From Ectobius pallidus (lineage: Eukaryota > Arthropoda > Insecta > Blattodea > Ectobiidae), in assembly GCA_964059195.1 (NCBI GenBank), contig CAXKWD010000001.1:158832532-158896531 (forward strand): DNA of 64,000 bases. Reading direction: 5' to 3'. Under the pieces are notes generated by a model. That model had not been told where the DNA came from and did no database searches. It saw only the letters and a list, made by a program, of their open reading frames with translations. Made by a program: the position numbers and the translations under genes. Within the stretch, counting starts at the first letter, position 1, and each line of letters begins with the position of its first letter. Below, piece after piece: positions 11,409 to 24,256 of the stretch.

Positions 11409-13447
11409 ACTAAGAGCTATAACTTATTTAAAACATTTTTTTCTTAAAAATTGTCTAAAGGGTAGTTATAACCAGCCATCATTAGACACACGCAGGCTCT
11501 TAGGTCTTTCATGGCAAACAATACAGTCAAAGCACTTTTGCCTGTGGCTGAAACAACTGAATAAAATGCACACAACCTGCGGTTACTTCTTATTCTGTAT
11601 CAGAATTTGAAGAGAGAATGGTGGATTGCTCATGCTCGGGGTAGAGAAAGTTACATGTGTATTAATCAGATTATCTTCAAATCAATTTGCCATAAACAAA
11701 CTGAACTTATTAACACGTCCCCAAATAAACTATAAACTAAGGGAATGCACACAAAAACATGGAAACTACTTTCTCTTTCTCATACATTTTACAAAAAGGT
11801 AATTAATTTTTTTGTGAATTTCTCAGGAATTGCTCAGATTCTATTAAATATTCTACACAAATTGCATACCTTTACTAAATGGCAAAACATCTATTTGTAA
11901 CTTTTTTGAAAAGTAAATTCTCTGAAGACTAGTTGAAAGCCACTCATTCTATACACAAAGTCAAGTTTTGACTGAATCTTGAGACTTGAGACTTTAAATG
12001 AGGTCCTCATTAGGTACTAAGGTACTGAAACCACAGTAGGCCTACTGCAATTCAGCCATGTAGGTCTACTTATGTTCTGAAGAGTAGAGGAAGTCTTGCA
12101 AGTGTTTTACATCAGATTTTTAGTAGAAATAAATTTCAAAAGTAGCAATCATACAAATGCAAATTAATAAATATCATTTGACCAAAGAGGGTGAATTTAT
12201 TCCAAATAGTTTTCTCCTTATTCCCTCTAATCAAAGACAACACGCTGTATTCTTAAGGATAGATTTTTACCAATGATCGATTTTTCATTCGATAACATTA
12301 AAAATAAGCACTAGGCCTACATGTAACCTATGCCGTGAAAGCTTCAGATCTTATGCATACTATTATTTTCCCCTTCGTTCTGCTTGGGCCATGTGGATAA
12401 GTGAATGTTAACTTTCAAGGTGACTGGTGTGTACTTTTAGTCGAGGAAGATAATTGTAGGCCTACATCATGTTTTCTGGTTCTAAAAATCATGACTGGGA
12501 ATACAATATTTTAAACCTAAAGAAACAAGTTTGGCCAACTAGATTGAAAAAATACGGATTAAAAAGTAGGCCTCAGTTGATATAAGAACCTAGTGGTACA
12601 GTGAGCTTTATGCAATATATTCTTGCCCTTAAATGTAAAACATTACCATTGTAGATCTTGTTTACTGCCTGATGGATATTGTGATGCAGGATTCTCTGTG
12701 CAGATTATATAGTACAGAATCACTTCTGATTGGAAATGGATGTGTAAAGCAGATCATAACTAAAAAAAGAAGTAAATAAATCGGCCCCATATAGCATTGG
12801 CCCATAGCATTGGACTCCCAAAGGTCCAGCCCAGCCTTGGATCTGTCACATTTAAGTGCCATCAACCTGAGCCATATTTAAACTGTGGCCTTGGGAACAG
12901 AAATCCATTGCCATACTGACTGAGCATTGTAAGGATATTTTTCAAGGGAAGTTCAAAAGTATGGATTTCTTTACTTCAGCTATTTTACGGATAAAATAGA
13001 ATATACTTGTGAAGATGGAACCCTATATCGGCATGTATTGGTATTCCGTTCTATTTGTATTAGATTTACCAAACTATTTGTCATTAGGGACACAATTTTT
13101 TTGGTGGATCGCAATAACTCTAAATTTGTTAGCATAACATATTAAAAAGGTGTCAGCATTCATTATGTAGCTATTGTCCCCATAATTAATAACTAGTTCA
13201 TTGCAATATTTATGCGAAACTGATATGCTAAAATCCTCATTTTGAAAGTATAAAGGATTCTGCCTCATTTTCTGCAACATAGCCAGATGAAAGGTAAAGT
13301 TCAATAATAATTTCATATTTTCACACATTTTGGAGGTGAAGTTTTTTATTCTGTCTCAGCATTGTTTCAGTTGTCACAGTTAAAAATGGCTGTAGTGAAT
13401 TCTTCTTTAGGACACAACATTTGAAAATCCCTCTTTCTTGATGATGT
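11409..13447. other. Unassigned AT-rich DNA
   Basis: Nothing recognisable was found. Short frames on either strand lack codon bias or motifs. Several TAGGCCTA-type octamers occur (near 12038, 12314 and 12460). Confidence 0.35.
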
Positions 13448-13448
13448 A

Positions 13449-13590
13449 CAGGTAGGGGAAAAAAAAGCAGACCTATCTATCTAAGTTGCCGATATGAGCC
13501 ACTGCGCTTACCTAGCAGGTTCTAGGCATGCGTAGTGGCTCATATCGGCAACTTAGATATTTTAGTAGGTCCGCTTCCCCCCCCTACCTG
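13449..13590. mobile_element. 142-bp palindromic MITE or hairpin element
   Basis: The element begins CAGGTAGGGG and ends CCCCTACCTG. The arms run inward through TCTAAGTTGCCGATATGAGC on the left and its complement on the right, with a short centre around CCTAGCAGGTTCTAGG. Arm identity is high, with small differences in the poly-A/poly-G part and near the centre. No convincing target duplication flanks it. The whole unit can fold on itself. Confidence 0.65.
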
Positions 13591-13591
13591 T

Positions 13592-14087
13592 TGTACATGT
13601 TCACAATCTTGCTAAATTCTACATGCAGCTGCAAAGACTGTCAAAATCTACCTGAAGGGAAAGTGACTTAGAGCGAGTTGGGTTTTAAGTATCTTCAGTG
13701 GATGTACATTTCAGTTTCGTTTGTAAAAGAGTCCTTTCAACATAGAATGATATTTTGTCTGATAAAAGAACTAATCTTATAGCAGAAAACTTAGAAATCG
13801 TGCTTGCTTGTTATTTCAGTGACAGGATAAACAAAGCATTTGAAATTTAAATTAGTACAGTGATATTCAGCAATTTATTTCACCGCTTGTATGCAGCTTT
13901 GAGCCTACCTTTGGTACCGACGTTCACCAGTTTTATTCACCATAAAATCGTGCCCATATTTATCATATGTAGCTGGGCATCCAACTTTATAGAAGACGAA
14001 TTGTCTTTAATAAATATTGCTCTTGTATGATAAACAAGCCTTATTCCTCAACTGTTTCTGTCATGTAAATAAAATAAATAATAATAT
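13592..14087. other. Unassigned DNA
   Basis: No gene, repeat boundary or RNA motif seen. Confidence 0.35.
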
Positions 14088-14095
14088 CTCATAAT

Positions 14096-15223
14096 TCGGG
14101 ACCGGATTTTTAGGTTTTTAAAAACACTGTTTTAGGTTTTCCATTAGGTGAAATAGTTTTTTTTTTAGGTTTTTTGTCCAAAATATCGTTTTCGGGTAGA
14201 ATAATCGGTGTAATAAATTTGAATGTGCTACATAGGATTGAATACATAGGCCTAATACTTGTAAAGTTTAACTTCAAAAAATTGACTTAAATTTGTGTAA
14301 ACTTGTTTAAGACAATGTTATACAATTGAAGAAAGAAAGCATAAACAATGAAAAGAAGCAGTGAAAATAAGATTGCCTCACATTTCCAGGTTACAGTATA
14401 TCACTAAATATCTTTCAAGATTCTCAACTGTGAAGTTCTTCCTGTTATCTCTTAGTTAATAGTTAATGCTGTATCTAGACACTACCTTTCTCAGGATTCG
14501 AATCCGATGCTTCTAATTTAGTGAGTAAAATACTTTATGGTTGGATGTGGATAATGTGAAACTGATTATTTTCCTTTTTTCGGTGTTATGCATGCTAACC
14601 GCACAACAGATCAACTAGGGACGAAAACTTCCTCCTTTTCTAGAAAACTAAATAATAGGTGTTTCTGGCAGGCTTGACAAAATTTTATTTTGCCATCTGT
14701 AGTGAAATTCAGATCGTCGCCAATCCACTGCCGTAATAAACACGATTTCATTTGTTTCGGCATAATTAACACGTCTTCTTAAAACTCACAGTACTAAAGG
14801 CAAACAAAAAACAAACTCTTTAAAACACAGAAATCTATATCCTTGTTCGTACGAATGTTTTAAAAGGAATACGCCGGTACTCTTTTTCCTCTCTTGATAC
14901 TGTCCATCCTAGACTACAATGGGTTGAAAGAAACGCTGGTGGGTGGTATTAATTTCTACCCGACAAAAATTATTCTCTCCCCGCAAAATATCGATTTCTA
15001 AACTGACAAACAAAAAATACAAAAAAAGGAGCCTAAATTAGATATTTTAGGTTTTATATCCTGGTTAGGTATATTTAGGTTTTTATACCCCATTTAGGTA
15101 TTTTTAGGTGCCACAGAATTGATGTGGGTGAATCCTATGGACATGATTCGAAAAAGTGTATGAGCGCTTTTTGTTTTGGAAGAAAGGAAAAAAATAGGTA
15201 AAAACCTAAGAATCCGGTCCCTA
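14096..15223. mobile_element. hAT-like element with 8-bp target duplication
   Basis: The ends are TCGGGACCGGATTTTTAGG on the left and, on the reverse strand from the right, TAGGGACCGGATTCTTAGG. Both are flanked by the identical octamer CTCATAAT (14088-14095 and 15224-15231). An 8-bp duplication and a (T/C)AGGG-type end fit the hAT superfamily. The sequence just inside both ends is rich in TTTAGGTTTT repeats and their complements (CCTAAAAA). No transposase frame is present, so this is an 1128-bp nonautonomous copy. Confidence 0.75.
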
Positions 15224-15231
15224 CTCATAAT

Positions 15232-15493
15232 AAAAGACAACTTTTAAATTCCACTTCACTAGAATAAGTCTGAAGATTTTTTCAATATTCAGATAATCAT
15301 GTGTGACAGGTATTTATTGAAGTAGCATACCTGTATTTTTGTTTTGTGGTTAACTAATTTCATAGGTTTAATATTGTGTGCTACCAATAGCTTGGTAGGC
15401 CTGTGCTTACCGCCAAGAACTTATCAGTAATAAGGAAGATAAGATAACAGCTCAGAGATAACAGAGATTGGGCTTGTTAATCGTAAAAGAAAA
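15232..15493. other. Short unassigned spacer
   Basis: Nothing recognisable lies between two DNA transposon remnants. Confidence 0.3.
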
Positions 15494-16791
15494 TAGTCAA
15501 ACCTCGGTATAACAAAGATTGATTAATTATAAGGGACAAAATAAATTTAAGTCGCACCTTGGGACCTACCACACCCACCACACCCTCGCGATGCACTTTC
15601 TTTTATACCATGATCTAGTGAATTCTTCTGTCCTCATATTATGAAGAAACTCGTGATTGGGAGTTGGTGGTGTGACGTCATACCACTAAACAAAAGTGAC
15701 AGGCTGACAAACCTCTGGAAGATATAATGTGCTACAAACAGTGTATTGTACATTATTCGAAAATGCAAGGGCGCTTTGCTTTGGCTACCGCCTCCGCTTC
15801 ACGCACTTAACTATGTGGTTAGTGTTATGCATTATTTAGACTATATGCAGAGGTGATTGTGGTACGGTCGGGAGTGCCGAGTGAGCTAGCGGGTTGTCAT
15901 TTGGTGCAAGGGTTGGTAGCTGGTATTTGGTATGGTCGGGAGTGTCGAGTGAAGGAACGGTCGGGAGTGCCGAGATAACAAGCGTGTAGTTGCCATAGCA
16001 ATGCAGTGGTCAGAGCATAAGGGCCAACTTACATTTATCTTTTGCCAAAATAAACCCACACAGGAATATTTTTCTTTGGTTCAGCAAAATTTTCGATCTT
16101 AATAATGTAACTTACTACATTGATGCAGCTAGTTTAGAAACATCTTTTTACAATAATATTTTGATGTTCAATTGCTTTTGCTCAGTTCTGTAAATGGTAG
16201 TCAGATGATGTCCTTCCAGTCACCATTTGTTTTCTGGAGGTCCCATAACTGATACCCATCTTTTTAGAAATTCTAGAAGAGTATGGTTTAGTATGGGTGA
16301 AGAAAAGGGTAATTGATGGTAAAATCATTCCTTATGTGTGCAAAACATACAGTGAGTTCTGTTGATACTTCAACATGCGCAGCCTGTGTAGTTAATACAT
16401 CTTATCATGCAAATGATTTTAGTTTTGCCTTAGCTGTGGTGAATTTGCTGTATTTCACTTACCTCTTCCCACCCTCTATGAGTTTGAAATATCTAGCATG
16501 TGCTTAGGCTCAAAGCTTGATGTGACCCGTGATGTTAAACCAGTCTGTTAGTGTCAGTTTGCTATGGTTACCACTCAATCAGTTTAGAAACAAAGTTAGA
16601 TGTCATTTAAGATTTGGATTTGTGAATAGGCTAATTTTTTATGCTTCTTTGTACTTTTTCCCTTGAATTAGCCTCTTGATAAGAAAGTATTCTGCAAGCA
16701 GTCTTCCTAATGCCCATGTGGTTTATCACAACTCTCATAACAATATAATTCTGCTAGGACCCACATATATTTCTATATGGACGTTTGGCTA
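15494..16791 (-). mobile_element. Pogo-like element, copy 1, reversed and interrupted
   Basis: The left edge (AGTCAAACCTCGGTATAACA) matches the reverse complement of the right end of the element at 17390-18172. The right edge near 16750-16790 (CTGCTAGGACCCACATATAT, then a decayed GTTTGGCTA) matches the reverse complement of that element's left end. The block at about 16319-16550 is the inverted counterpart of about 17632-17862. About 500 bp of extra sequence, including a dispersed block shared with 30358-30430 and three GGTCGGGAGTG(C/T)CGAG motifs, lies near 15770-16020 and is probably a later insertion. Confidence 0.55.
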
Positions 16792-17389
16792 TGAGAATTG
16801 TAGATTTTGAACAAATTCTTACACTGTATTTGTCAAGATAAAAAAGTTAAATTAATTTCACTAACTAAATGTCCTGCGAAGTTATCCCATTATGTTGTGC
16901 TTATTGTCAGTTTTAAACTGTATTTTAACCCCTAAGCCTACTATTATGGCTGTGAGGCATGAGCATAGCACAGGTCCGTTTACACCTTCATGGCTGCCAC
17001 ATGTATGTTGAGCCACCATTTTCCTTTCTTTTAGTTATAGCTTTCTGTCAGTAGATGGCAGGACATGCCTTACACTATTTTACAGCTAAATAAATAAATC
17101 TATTGAATGGTATGTGTTTTAAGTTTTAAGTTACAAATCGATATGAATCTTGAATTAAGTGACAGTGACAAAACAGCGCCACTAGCACCAAAAATAATAA
17201 AGAAGACAAAGAAATAGGATTGGAAGTGGATTGAATGGGGATAGACCATCAGAATTTTATTTTACATCGAATCCTGGGATAAATCCAGCCATAAAGCATA
17301 ATCTTCCCCATAATCAAACATTATAGACGTTTTCAACTTGTGGTCCACAACTTGCTCTTGGATCAAATAGCCAGAGAATCAAACTGATA
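16792..17389. other. Spacer between inverted pogo-like copies
   Basis: No gene seen. It is AT-rich, with scattered short frames only. Confidence 0.35.
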
Positions 17390-18172
17390 CAGTGAAACCT
17401 CTGTATAACGATATTTGTAGGTCCTAGCTGATTGTAATGTTATATGCGGGTTTTTGTTATATTAAGGGGTTGTAATTTACCACATGTTAGAAAGACTGCA
17501 TGCCGATAACTGTGTAACCGAGGCCTGCATGGAACAGACATGCAAAGAAGTAGAACTAATTTTGTTACTTAACTTACTGACTTCCTTTGAATTGTAACCG
17601 TAGCTACTTTACACCTGCCCACTAAAAAATTACTGTTCGGACTAGTTTAACATCACGAATCAGGGCACACTTTGAGCCTAGTCATGTGACAAAAGTTTCA
17701 AACTCGTGATTGGTGGGAAGAGAGTAGAAAAAACAAGCAAATTCACCACAAAGCTAAGGCAAAACTAAAACAGTTGCTCCTTATGGTGTGTTAATTGCAC
17801 ATTATGTACATGTTGAAGTAACAACCTATGTTCTTGCACACATAAGGGATGATTTTAGCCTCAGTGATCCTACTTTCCTCCCCTCATGAACCTTTCTTTT
17901 CTGGAATATCTGGAAAATGTAACAGATATCAGGCACCCAGAAAACAATAATGGTGGCTGGGTCGGATACTGATCTGATACTAGCTACCATCCATAGGGCT
18001 AAGCTCCTGGTTTCTGCAATAGCAATTCAACCTCCAAGTAGTGTTATAAAATAGCTTTATCGTTACATTGAGTTATAGTTAACATTATTAAGATAGGAAA
18101 TTCGCTGGGACCAAATAAAAATATTGCTATATGGAGGTTTATATTAATCTTCGTTATACAGAGGTTTGACTG
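17390..18172 (+). mobile_element. Pogo/Tigger-like nonautonomous element, copy 2
   Basis: Terminal inverted repeats are CAGTGAAACCTCTGTATAAC at the left and, on the reverse strand from the right, CAGTCAAACCTCTGTATAAC. Both are flanked by TA (17388-17389 and 18173-18174). A TA duplication with CAGT ends and the CCTCTGTATAACGA consensus are typical of pogo-type elements of the Tc1/mariner superfamily. There is no transposase; length 783 bp. Confidence 0.72.
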
Positions 18173-18174
18173 TA

Positions 18175-21100
18175 CAATTTTGCTGTATGCTAGACAGAAC
18201 ATCCACATTTACAAACTTATGCTTCGGAGTTCAGATGTTCACATCATGCCCTTGGTTCTAAGCATACATGATAAGGGAAGTGCTAGGTAACTTGTAGTGT
18301 TGGCTGTTTGCATCACGTGAAATGGACGAGGGACTAGTCAAACCAAATCAAGTTCTGCAACAATAGCAACAAATTTTCAGAATAGTGTACCTCTGTGTGT
18401 CTTGGTAAATAGCATAGCTGGAACACAAAAAATCATAACAAAAGAAATTAATTTGGTTTATGTAACTTCTCGCTATGTGACACAAAGGCTGGTGATATCT
18501 TTCTCTTACTTTTACAACCACTGTCTTCATGTGAAGAAAATTCCATATTTTACCATTGAAAAAAAAAACTAATGATTTTGTTTAAATTTTGTACACAAGG
18601 AGGTGCTTATCCTGCGCTTACTTGCTGTGGAATTCTGTATTTTCTTCTAGCTTAGTTTTGATTTTCACAAACATGTTGACATACTTAAACACATTAATTG
18701 GTTTACTCAAGCACAAGGGAATTTTCTTAAGCCCTTGCCTTTTTGGCAGTATTTTCTTAACAAGTGAGTAATGCTGTTCAGTTTTATCTACTTAAAATAG
18801 CAACCTTTGTTATCTTTTGTATGATCAACAAACTGTCAATTCTGTACTGGTACAACGAAACCTTAACTTCGTTCGTTAGCACATGAATATTGAGTTTAGT
18901 TGCATATATATATACTGTAAGTGAAGATCAGTGAGCCATGAAGACAATAAATTGGTGGAATATACTACCTATAGTACTATTGAATATCTAAGAGGAGCTG
19001 GTGTAAAACGTGGTGTCTGACTTTTTGGTCTGAATTAAGATGTTTAATTTATATTGTGGTATCTGGTATTCTGTTACGGTAGTGAAGATGGCGAAGCTTG
19101 CTATATGTTGTTATCCCTAGTTGTGAGAATATAGTAAAAGTGGAAGAAGTTTCTGGGGAATGAATATTTAGTACTATTGGAAAAAGCAGGATGTGGAAGA
19201 AGGGAAATATTTAGCAACATCTCGAAGATAGATTTGAATCTTTTCCACTTCTTGTTGCGGAGCATAGGGACTGATGTTGGACTTTCATTTATTGAAGACT
19301 AATCTAGTTGCAGCTATTTTCCAATAGAGGACCTAGTGCCAGGTGATAAATCCATTGGTGGCCATCTAGTAGAAAACTCTGGCATGAAAGTGCTGGGAAA
19401 TTTGGTTCAAATGCTCTGATTTTGGCTTGGAGTTCTTTGACGTACTATAAATCTACAGTGTGGGATCACTGCTTATAGTCTCCTGGAAGACTTGGAATGC
19501 AAATTTTTGTTTGCCTGAAAAATCAGTTGGCCTCGGCCAGGTTTGAAGATGCAGCCTTCTGATTCAGAGGCTGGTATGCTTGAGGCCAACCTGGAGCAAG
19601 ATAAATTGAAGCAAGTCATGTAACATTCTTTTTGAGTTGTAGAACAGAATTTAAACATAAATTATGTAGGCTACATCTCAGAACCATTCACATAAAGAAA
19701 TAAAATACAATAAATACAATGGAATTCAGAAGTGAATATTTCAATACCGATGGATCTTTGAAGAGAGGATAACAAGAGGAATGAAGAAATTTATGACAAT
19801 TGCCTAAAATGCTGCATACATAACCTGAAAACTATCTTAACTGCCTAGATGAAATGATATTAACTCTTCCTGTAGTGATGAGGTGGCTACCACATAGAGA
19901 AAATTATGCTATGCAATGCTAACCAGTGCCGAGCTAAGTAGTGCTGTGACTTGAAATGGATACTAAGCTAAGCCAAGCCCTGCCCAGCCATTGAGCAAGT
20001 ACGACAATGCATACCGGTACTGATTAAAAATAATGCACAAATTATTGGATTAGTTAATACAGTATTTAAATTCATTCTTCCTTCGTCAAAGTGTTGTTGA
20101 AAATGGTTACAATTTACAAAGGTCTCTTATGATATTTACAATGTTATTTATGTGTCTAAATTAAATATTTTTTCACCTTTAATTACTATCACAATCTATA
20201 ATATCACAAGAAAGTTGAAAAATGTGTTTGAGGTGAGAAAGTAAGATTGTGTTCATTAATATTTGCGTTACAACAGCCCATCCAGTTGGATAGATGCTGC
20301 GGAAAACGACTGATACGCGCGCATGAAGCCATCTTCATGAAAATTGCTTCCTTGGGGATCTGTTAAATGTATCTTTAGCTTAGCTCAGCCGAATATAGCT
20401 AAGGGGGAAGGGATTACTAAGATTATTGAAGATAGACTGTGTCCAAATAGTTCAAGGAAATATTTTGTTCAATCAATATATTAGCTTAGCCTTCTGTAAT
20501 TTTCATTGCTGCTTAAGAGAGCATATTTTCATATATATATATATATATCTCGTACTATTTATTGAAAAAAAAAATTGTGTAGAATTCTGAAGAAAACTGA
20601 TTTTGATGAGGGTTAATTTAAAAAAATGAAGATGCCTCTGTGAATTAGGCATATGACACTAGTGCTTCAGTTTATTGGTAGATTCTAATTTTGTTTGGCA
20701 TTGTCCAGTAGAATTAATTAAATATGGAACATGTCCTCTGGTTAGATGCTTTTTGTATAAAGTACTGTTCCCATAATCGTGCGCATCCTTGGTAATTACA
20801 TTTTCTTCTGACTATTGTTAATGAATAGTAGTGCAACATTTAAAAGGGTTTGTGTTTGTCATTAAAAAATATTTTTTCTAAAGTAAGTTCATGCAAACTT
20901 TCCTGAAGAGAAAGAATTATAACACTTTCGTATTTTCATCATGTAGTATTTGCATGTGAAATGTCCAGAAGTGTAAGAATTGCAGAATGCCGATGTGGGT
21001 GTACTGTATCGCAGGGGAGTGAGGATAGACTTACAACTTGGTAATCAATATGTGATCCACCCACAGTTAACTGCAGATGTGTTTCAAACTCACATTATCG

Positions 21101-22818
21101 TTCCAAGAGTCCAGGGAAGCTCTGTGTTCTCTTTTGTTTACTTGACTCATAATACAGTGAGCTTTATATTCATAAACCCCTTAAGTAACATTTCACAAGT
21201 AAATTTCATTGAAGTCGGCTAAATACCTTACCATTTTCCCTAACAGTTTCTTAGACATTTTATCTCAGGCTGTCACGAATATACAAGTACCGGTAACTAT
21301 TGTTAGCTGGTTGGTTATGCAGAGTAGTGATGTTTCAAATCCTCTCCAAGAAGTAATGCTTTTATTTTAATGTATCCACCACTTTCTGATTATAAAAAGG
21401 ACAAATGGGATGCCATTTTTCGCGCTCCTTGTGTTGTAAGTTTTTTCGTGTATTAAGATTAATTTCTTATGTCTTCCGATGTTCATGGTTTTCCACGTTA
21501 GCGTAAATATGTTTTTTTTGTAGCTTAATTCTGCTGTTCTAGTGTCTTTCAACCAAATCTCTTGAAAATGACAGCTTTGAAACAAACCCATCATTCAGAT
21601 CGAAAGCTTTTTTTAGTGTAAGTTTTGTTATGTAAAATACATTATCAGGCGTTCATTTTGGATATGGATATGAAACGCCAATATGTGTTTTATTAGAGAA
21701 TTATTTTTATTAGTTAAAATGCCCCAAATTATGCAAAAGATTTGTGGGATCCAACAAAACAAAAACTTAATTTAAGAAGGTCACGATGCTTAAAGATTAG
21801 AAACAGCTGGCAAGAATGTAGACTACTTTGATGATGACCTGCCCGTCTCTAATTTTGAATTATCCTTTATATCAGGATAGAATGATTCCATTTTATGTCA
21901 TCACTTATCAATGAATGTATTTATTTTTCGCGAGATAGATACTTTTTATACACTCGATTCTTTTTCTGTTCAGATGTATATTCATACCTACCGGAAAAAA
22001 TCTGTAATTTTCTTCACTTCAACACGTCAACTTAATATCTGTGAATAAGTGGTAGGCTTACGGGTTGTTGCTTTTTCTCGTCGGTCCCGGAGACTAACTA
22101 AGCAGCACAGGTTCTATAGTTCCCACATGATGAAAGGAAGAATAGGTTGGGCATAAAGTTGATTACTAGAACCCGGCAGTTAGGCAAAATGGCTTTTCTA
22201 GTTGGGTGGTTATATCAAAGAATAGATGAAAATGTCTCCGCACATTTAGGGACGGTAGAGCCATTTTTTATTTTGCCTTTTTTCCTACTTTAATGTTTAT
22301 AACCTTTATTTCCTGCTTTGATTCGTTGTGGTTTTTTCTGTGATTATTTACACATTTTTTAAAAACTCATAAAAGATTTCAATGCACGAAAGTGAAAAAA
22401 AAGTTACGCATATAATGAAATGGCTGAAAGTTACACAAATAATGAAATGACACATTCACGTCACATACATATTTGTTGAGGATCTTGTTCTCTATAAATG
22501 CATTTATTAGTTTTTAAGCAGTCGCAATCTTACCTCCTTACTTTTCTTGCTAGTAATCAATAAAAATAAGAGTAAGAACTGTATGTGATAAATTATATTA
22601 AGCATCTTATATCGCTATTTTCATGAATAAAAAAGTGGGATTACTCTCTGTTTTGACTCTAATAAATGCCTATTTTAAAATTACTGCATAGTTTTGGTAT
22701 TGTAAGTGCCTTTATTCCTGCTTATTTTAACCAAAATAAATGCAAGAACTTCCGGGCTAGTGATTACGTTTTGCCTAGTGGACCGCCCGAGTAGCTTGTG
22801 ATATCTTTGACTGCCTAA
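18175..22818. other. Long unassigned interval
   Basis: No gene or bounded element is recognised over 4.6 kb. An (AT)n run sits near 20532-20550. An open frame near 20978-21222 follows a GCAG and could be an exon, but I recognise no domain in it. A GC-richer patch at 19480-19600 carries GGCCTCGGCCAGG without a full tRNA-like arrangement. Confidence 0.35.
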
Positions 22819-23177
22819 AGCTATAACAGGCATGCCAAACTGAGGTTCCCCAAGGGCCATATGCGTCAAATTTGTTTTGTCACGAGGGCCACAAATCTAG
22901 CTGAAAATTATTGCAGAATATTTTTATTACTTAGAAAAATACAATGTGCATACACATGGTTTAGCGGACAACCATGTTCATGAATTCAAAGACTGAAGTA
23001 GTTAACAAAACGAAAGTTTACGTGGCAACGTAGTCTTGTAGGCAACAGCAACAAATGCATTAGGCCTATACAAAAATCACATTTCAAAATGAATATTTAT
23101 TGACGACTATTATGTTTACTCCTGAGACTAGGTACTTCCTTTTAATGACAATTTTTGTTACGTCTAGCTGAAATGTA

Positions 23178-23255
23178 TGTTAGAATTAGAATTAGAATTA
23201 GAATTGTTTTATTTCACCTGGTGGAATTAAGGCCATTAGGCCTCAGTTCCGACTT
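23178..23255 (-). repeat. 3' end of a reversed retroposon with (AATTCT)n tail
   Basis: The forward strand shows four AGAATT-type hexamer units (about 23180-23203), then TTTTATTTCACCTGGTGGAA, then GGCCATTAGGCCTCAG. Read in reverse this is a unique 3' sequence followed by an AATTCT tail, as in insect SINE or LINE copies that end in a simple repeat. Only a short 3' portion is present. It lies just downstream of the hAT transposase relic. Confidence 0.45.
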
Positions 23256-23282
23256 CGATCAGAAATGACAAATATTGATCAG

Positions 23283-23504
23283 TCAGCCTTGATCTCGGAG
23301 AAGTTTTGTTGATTTCATGAAGGAAAATAATTGTTCACACACATAGGTAAAACCGAACATTGTCATAATCCTTGTTGCAAACTTTCTGAAGTTTTTTTCA
23401 AACTTATAAGGAAGGATGATAACAAAACCACCAAAATTGCCGGATGAAAACGAAAGAAATCTATGCCAGTTTATGTATCCTTTGTGCAGGCCACAGGTGC
23501 ACAA
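23283..23504 (-). pseudogene. hAT transposase C-terminal fragment
   Basis: A 73-codon reverse frame contains RIMTMFGFTYVCEQLFSFMK, which matches the C-terminal dimerisation region of hAT transposases of the ZBED5/FAM200/GTF2IRD2-like type (the family pattern is FGSTYxCExxFSxM). The upstream residues (GGFVIILPYKFEKNFRKF) are compatible with the preceding helix. The frame stops soon after KLLRDQG, whereas intact proteins continue with a short conserved tail. The N-terminal BED finger and the catalytic core are not recognisable upstream. It is a dead remnant whose position and orientation fit the surrounding hAT ends. Confidence 0.7.
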
Positions 23505-24223
23505 ATTATAATGATAATAATTTATTATAAGCTGGTTTCAATTAATTTTTCAATTTTCTTTACAACTTATTCAATGAAGTTGTTATCGTATTACGAACAT
23601 CACTAACATTATTATTATCATCAAATCTTATAAGTTATAATAATCATCAAAAATTTCCATCTGACCTATTGTTTATAAAAAGTTTGATATTTTTAACTCA
23701 TCACAGTACAAAGCATTTCATTTAACTTTTGAAATTCACAGTTACCGTACCAGTAGGCCTAATCACAATTGAATATGCTCGCCAATAGTATTGGGTTCCG
23801 CATGTTTTTTAAAAGCGATCGTGTGAAGCGCTGTAGCAAACGAGAGGTAAACAATTGACGATTGAATGACGGATTGACGGAACATTTAACATTGCAGTAA
23901 TATACGGAACTAAACATACTAAATTGTTTGTACTTCCGTGATGACTTGAAATTATTGCTCTCACAGAAGATTTTATCATATTCTGCTATTATGAATCTTG
24001 CAGCAAACCTTGCGGGATTTGGACTCGATGTGGCGAATATAAAGCGACGCTGAAAACTAATGCATTTGAAATCGTTATCGAATTTCTGTTATGTACGGCG
24101 AAAACTATTTATTAACGCAATCAACAATTTCAAACGTATATCAAATATTTAAAACAATCTTGCATTCTTGCACTAATTGAACTTAAGTGAAAATTGTACA
24201 TTAAAGAAAAATCATTCTGATCT

Positions 24224-24256
24224 GGGGGGGGGGGGGGGGACGTGGCTGCGCCACTG
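24224..24256 (-). mobile_element. hAT end fragment with 16-base G tract
   Basis: A run of 16 G (24224-24239) is followed by ACGTGGCTGCGCCACTG. Read in reverse this is CAGTGGCGCAGCCACGT then poly-C, resembling the CAGTGGCG ends seen at 41783 and 5347. It appears to be the leftover end of a second hAT element nested in the older one. No partner end was identified. Confidence 0.4.
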
